Positions 59,331 to 64,000 of a DNA stretch of 64,000 nucleotides are shown piece by piece. Each line of letters starts with the position of its first letter. Positions within the stretch are counted from its first letter, which is position 1. Source of the stretch: Dipteris shenzhenensis (taxonomy: Eukaryota; Polypodiophyta; Polypodiopsida; Gleicheniales); the NCBI GenBank assembly GCA_047967505.1, contig CM106539.1. One strand, 5' to 3'. The notes below the pieces were generated by a model that was not told where the DNA came from, did no database searches, and saw only the letters and a list, made by a program, of their open reading frames with translations. The position numbers were made by a program, and so were the translations under genes.

Positions 59331-59552
59331 TGTGTTTGTATTCTCACACTTTCTTTGAATGAATATGTAATATTCTTTCAATAGAATGTGAATTAATACA
59401 AAGAGCTTTAAAGTGTACAAATTGAAAGTTTTAAAAGTTATTTGAAAAGTATTCTCATTCTTACACTTTATTTTGAATGAATATTTAATATTCTTTCAAT
59501 AGAATGTGAATTGTTTTAAAAGAGCATGATTGAATGACAATTAATATATTGC

Positions 59553-61790
59553 ATGCTTGAACGTGTTTTTCCAAGGATATGTGTTGTTCTTTATAAAATG
59601 TGTATTGCAATATGTTTCTATTGTATACTCAAATTAGTTTTTTTGCATTTTGTTTTTGGCAACTTCAAAAGCATGGTGCATGGCAAGATTTGGCCATACA
59701 TGATGGAGACACGAAAAGTACATGCCTCGATTTCTTTCTTACACTATAAATATTGTGGACACAAGTTCACAGGAGGTTCTACTCGCATCAAGCAACATTT
59801 TCTCGGAATAGGCAGTGAGATTGGAGCTTGCACATGCACTCTGTCTGATGTTCTTCCATTATGCAAATCATATTTAGAGAAAGTGAAGAAAGTAGTTAAT
59901 CCGTCCCTAATAAGAAATTGTGCAAATCAACAAGATGTGAGCATTGAGGTTGATGAGACGGTTGAAGGAGAAGCACCAATAAATGTGAGGAGTGTATCCA
60001 TACATGAAGATGATGTAGATATGCTAGCAAACGGGTCACAGGTGGGTTTTGATGCGACTAATATCTGTCAGGTAAAGAAGAGAAAAAAGGGAGAACAATC
60101 TTCTATGGAGGATGGATTTCTTCAACAACAAGTGCATGAAGAGCACTTAAGATGGATAGAAGCATTTATTAAAAATGGTATAAACCATTTAATGTCATGA
60201 GAGATGACACGTTTCGTAATGCCTTCAAATCATGTGCTAGACTAGGATTTATTTTGCTAGATTATAATAAAATGCGTACAGATCATCTTGATAGAGTCAA
60301 ATAAACTATGGCAGATTGCTTGAAAAAAAAATATTGGACTTTATTCCTACATATGGTTGCACGCTTGCATTAATTGGATGGACTAGCAAGCAAGCTAGAC
60401 CCTTGATAAATGTAATGTGCATTACTCCCAAGGGAACTATGTTTTTGGAGAGTATTGATACATCTCTAAAAGAAAAAACTTCATCATATATTGTAAAAAT
60501 ATACGAAAGAGCAATTCACAAAGTTGGTGTGGCAGTGAGAATGTTACTACATTAGTAACAGATAATGCATCGAATTACAAAACCGCAGGTGAGATGGTCA
60601 TGGCAAAGTATCTCACTCTAACATGGGTGCCATGTGGCACTCATACTCTCAACTTATTGTTGAAGGATATTGGACAGTTGCCATTTGTGCAACCAATACT
60701 ACAAGATGCTAATGCCATAGTGAGTTTTATAAAGAGTCATCAATACTTGCATGCAGTATTCAGAGAGCACTCTATGAAGCAACTCAAGCAATTTCATCAA
60801 ACTAGATTTGCCACTTCTTTTCTAGTTCTTGCTAGATTGTTGGAAGTGCATCAAGCTTTAGTTAAGACTGTTGCTACTGATAGACGATGGGTGAATTGGC
60901 TAGAGAAAAAGATGCAGTAAGCAATACCAGGCTCTAAATGTGTGCATCTTGTACAATCATCTCTATTGTGGAAAAATGTGGAAAGAATAAAAGAAGGTGT
61001 AAAGCCATTTGTAACAGTATTGAGGATGGTTGATGCTGATGCCTTTGTTATGGGGGTAAAGTATATTGGAAGATGTCAGAAGCAATATGACAAGTTAAAG
61101 AATTTGTGCGTTTTGCCCCTAGGGAGAAGCAATAAGTAGTATATTTGGCCAATAAGAGATGGAAGCAAATGCACACCCCTTTGCATGGAGCTGCGTTTGC
61201 AGTACATCCACAATATCAAATGCATGTTCAATCACAGAATCCTAAAGTCATAAGTAACTTTCGAGAGGTTTGGAAAAACTTCCTTCTGGGAGATCAAGGA
61301 AAACTGGCCTACCAGCAACGAGTGAGGTGTATGAATCTCGAAGGCTCTTTTAGAGATCCTTGGAATCTTGATGCTATTAAGACGACTATTGCACCTACTT
61401 GGTGGAAGGAATATGGTGGAGAGACATTGGAGTTGTAGCATGTTGCAACTCATGTGCTCTCTATTGCTGCATCATCGGGTGCATGTGAGCGAAATTGGAG
61501 TGCATACCATTTTATTCATTCTAGAGATGCAATCGCTTAAAGCCATCAAGAGTTGTAGATTTGGTATTTTGCTTTGGAAATCTACGATTGTTGAAAGGAT
61601 TTAATGTTGCGGCGGCTAGGGCAGCAAGCAAAGCCGTTGTAATAAGAATTGTTGGACAATGATTGACTATAGAATTAGTTGCTGAGGGTGCATTCAGTGA
61701 AGAGGAAGATGAGCTTGAGCTACTCAGTGACAATAGCGAAGTCGAAGAGATAGATGATATTGTACTTGTGTTGAATGCAATATAGAGTGA
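59553..61790 (+). pseudogene. hAT transposase (BED, DUF659, hAT C-terminal) of the two-gene element
   Basis: BED finger: IWPYMMETRKVHA, then YKYCGHKFTGGSTRIKQHFL (first Cys replaced by Tyr), near 59690-59830. DUF659: FNVMRDDTFRNAFKSCARL near 60195, then CTLALIGWTSKQARPLINVM near 60360, where the usual catalytic Asp before GWTSK is Ile. VTDNASNYKTAG follows near 60555, then WVPCGTHTLNLLLKDIG, QTRFATSF, and the dimerisation segment with SGACERNWSAYHFIHS near 61475. An acidic tail EEEDELELLSDNSEVEE ends near 61786. Frameshifts and stops near 60200, 60303, 60918 and 61137 make it inactive. Confidence 0.9.
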
Positions 61791-62189
61791 TAGAAGAATA
61801 TGATAGGTGATAGAAGCGGTGGATGTAGCTCTATTTATATCAGATATAATGTTGTATGCGAGGGGATGGATGCAAGAATATGTCAAGTGATGGAAGAGCG
61901 CATATGCTCATATCCATCTCGTCTCCTTTTGTACTTGAAAGCTAGAACCTTGTGGGCTACAAGTGATGTGTTGTAATCATTAAGATTGTGGATGATTTTG
62001 GTATACATATAATAGTTAGAGACAACCTTGTGACTTGCAAATACTTTCAAGGCAACATCAGAAAGTTGGAAAGAATAATTGAATATGGGCAATCAAAGTT
62101 TATATTTTCAAGTCTCAAGGGTTGATCTAGCTATTATGTGCACTAATTCACGTTGATATATTTTAATATTTTTGCATTAACTTTACAAG
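61791..62189 (+). other. 3' region of the transposase and shared single-copy block
   Basis: No coding content. From 62051 the sequence GGCAACATCA(G/A)AAAGTT onward matches 25511-25670 of copy A at about 95% by eye. This is the evidence that the transposase half and the accessory-gene half belong to the same element. Confidence 0.75.
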
Positions 62190-62430
62190 TCCACCTGATC
62201 CATAGAAAACCACTTAAATCACTTATACCACTTAGTTCACTTAGATCACTTTAATCACTTAGTTCACTTAAATCACTTAAGTCACTTAAATCACCCAGTC
62301 CACTTAGATCACTTATACCACTTAAATCACTTAGTCCACTTAAATCACTTATACCACTTAATTCACTTAGATCACTTAAATCACTTATTCCACTTAAATC
62401 ACTTAAGTCACTTAAATCACCTACTTTTTA
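62190..62430. repeat. Central 9-bp minisatellite, transposase-side copy
   Basis: About 25 units of CACTTAAAT/CACTTAGTT type in the same orientation as 25670-26330, broken off at 62430. Confidence 0.9.
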
Positions 62431-63115
62431 ATGCTGAAACCACCACGCTTGAGGATGCTCGAGTTATGTCAGTGGAGGTGGTTTGTTTAGTGGAGAAGAC
62501 CTTTCCACGTTCTATTCTCAGAAGCCAACTACATCTCATGGTGCATTTGGTGGATGAGATTGCTATATGCGGCACTGACATGCACATTGGTTGTTCTTCG
62601 TTGACCACTTCATGAAGACCTTGAAGGGTTTCATGAGGCCAATGCAAGGCTCGAAGGTAGCATGGCCGAGTGTTGGTTGGTACAAGAGTCACTTTTACAT
62701 ATTTCTGAGTTTCTTATTGATGTGGATAGCTCTCTCCCACGACTATGGAGAGGTGATGAAGACCTTTAAAGGATGACCTCTATTGTGCCTCAAGGGAAAG
62801 GATGGAGCAAAGTAGTGGACACGGAGTTGCTTAATAATATCAACCTCTATTTCATACTTAATAGTGATGTGATGAAAAGATGGGTGACAAGATACGAGGA
62901 TGCAAAGGCAAGAACACAAGGAGAAAGGGCCCTCTTTTGTACACACCATGGATCTCGTGCACCATACCCTAAGAATCTAAGAGCACTTCCAAAGGATATT
63001 CATGTGGATTGGCTACTTGACGAAATGGAGAGAGCAGAGAGAGATGAGGGGATGCATATCAAAATGGAAGAATGGGAAGCTAGAGGATGCATGCAAAAGG
63101 TTGGTATATAGAATG
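62431..63115 (+). pseudogene. CACTA (En/Spm) transposase fragment, DUF4218-type
   Basis: Frames read VVCLVEKTFPRSI, HLMVHLVDEIAICG, then in another frame FVDHFMKTLKGFMRP. These are the DUF4218 hallmarks of CACTA TNP2 proteins (LVEEV...CGP, RYMKTLKGYVRN). The frame 62773-63111 continues with a downstream segment (LNNINLYFILNSDVMKRWV, WLLDEMERAERDEG). It is frameshifted and incomplete at both ends. Confidence 0.7.
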
Positions 63116-63639
63116 TTATGCATAAGTTAGGCGCTTTCAACAATTTAGATTGCTTATTCAATTGATTTTGTCTCGGTGTAGTGTACTATGTTCAATGCTA
63201 TATGGTGTGAGGGCAGGCATTTTTGGACACAAGGGATTGATGATAAGAGAAACACATAAGATTGTGCCATCATTGCTAGCTTTGAGAGAGCCAATGGAGC
63301 CATGGATGATTATTGTGGCATAATCCAAGATATTATTAAGCTTGACTTTTGACGCTTCTTTTGTGTATGTTTTGGATGTCAAGTGGGTCAATGTTAGCTT
63401 GGCTATAGCCAATCACAGAACTATTTTTGGGGCCATTTTGGGGCCACGACGTGATGCACTTCTGGGTGAATATTTGAATTTTGTGCGGACCCGTGCTCTC
63501 ATTGGAAACTTTCCTGACATCATGAAGGTGCACTGGCATAAAAATGAGACGCAATCTATTTGTTCATAATACCGTATGGCTCGACACATGGCATCTTTGC
63601 ACTGCTTTGCATAGCGCATTCTTTGGGCTCTGCCACTGA
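63116..63639 (+). other. Probable CACTA 3' remnant, unresolved
   Basis: The frame 63342-63569 (FVYVLDVKWVNVSLAIANH) has no confident match. It may be decayed sequence of the same CACTA element or unrelated spacer. Confidence 0.3.
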
Positions 63640-64000
63640 TCACTTATCATCACGTAGCCTTTTGCTGAGCTTTGCCACTTGTCACTGGGCATGCACCAAT
63701 GCAAATCATTAAAATCAAAGGTTGGCTTGGAGAGACCACTGTGTTGGTTCTTATCGTAATAATTAGATGCAATCTATCATTATGAACACCATCGTAGTGC
63801 AGCTGACCACCTATCATCATGCAAACTTTTTTTGCTTCTTTGCCCACAACCCATGCAAATCATAGGTTGGCTTAGAGAGACCACCGCGCTGGTTTTTGGC
63901 CTAATAATGAGATGCAATTTATCATTTTGAGCATCGTAGCATTGTCTCTGGCCTGACCACCTGTCATCACCAAAAACTAAAGGTTGTCTTAGAGAGACCA
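63640..64000 (+). repeat. Tandem repeats, unit about 130-145 bp, running off the window
   Basis: The blocks AGGTTG(G/T)CTT(G/A)GAGAGACCA, TTATCATTNTGA and GACCACCT(A/G)TCATCA recur at about 63718, 63864 and 63981. This could be subterminal repeats of the CACTA element, which often has them, or a satellite. Confidence 0.6.

Larger units (their letters stand above)
58200..62430 (+). mobile_element. Two-gene hAT transposon, left half with transposase
   Basis: Begins at TIR CTAAGTAGAAAAATTCGAA, directly after the 8-bp target copy CCATGCAC. Contents in order: an AT-rich end, a left subterminal minisatellite, the transposase gene, a single-copy block at 62051-62210 shared with copy A, and the central 9-bp minisatellite, cut at 62430. 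The right half is 48396-56285. The right end of that half abuts GTGCATGG, the reverse complement of this half's target duplication. Confidence 0.82.

Overview
The window is nuclear DNA of a land plant. It holds one intron-rich gene of the plant ABCB (P-glycoprotein/MDR) type. Almost everything else is nested transposable elements: Ty1/copia, a Gypsy-like element, LINE pieces, hAT and CACTA elements, and foldback MITEs, plus microsatellites and minisatellites. The species cannot be read from the sequence; a plant with a large, repeat-rich genome fits. There are no bacterial-type genes, CRISPR arrays or rRNA.

Layout. 1-2587 is intergenic with (TG)n(AG)n. 2588-8570 (minus) is an ABCB transporter gene that can be assembled from 11 exons into about 1287 residues; its first intron lacks a normal GT donor. 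8571-18480 is upstream and intergenic DNA with tandem duplications, a foldback MITE, and a LINE fragment between LTR-like direct repeats. 18480-24345 is a decayed Gypsy-like element with gag and two protease-like domains but no RT that I can see, split by a solo copia LTR. 24345-25510 is a copia gag/protease fragment.

The most interesting part is 25511-30765 together with 48396-62430. These pieces assemble into a hAT DNA transposon of about 9 kb with TIR CTAAGT and an 8-bp target duplication CCATGCAC. It carries two convergent genes: a BED/DUF659/hAT transposase from the left end, and from the right end an accessory gene. The accessory gene encodes a protein-kinase-like domain (glycine loop, ACK lysine, HNDLHAQN catalytic loop, DWG), followed by a second coding unit with an IEV-box and coiled coil. 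A 9-bp minisatellite lies between the two genes, and each end carries its own subterminal minisatellite. One copy had inserted into a copia element; a later inversion of about 6.1 kb, with one breakpoint in the central minisatellite, separated both the transposon and the copia into oppositely oriented halves.

A second, different hAT transposase (32612-40562, minus, split by a complete copia element at 33801-39146) faces an ORF at 30766-31446. That ORF carries the same IEV-box, a coiled coil and a degenerate RING finger, so the transposase-versus-accessory convergent arrangement appears twice. Both transposases have lost a catalytic Asp and carry frameshifts, so these copies are dead.

The rest comprises copia 3' fragments (42967-44250; 46925-48395), a LINE 3' fragment (45840-46925), foldback elements near 41-42 kb, a CACTA fragment (62431-63115) and tandem repeats at the right edge. 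All identifications come from reading motifs by eye; no database search was run.
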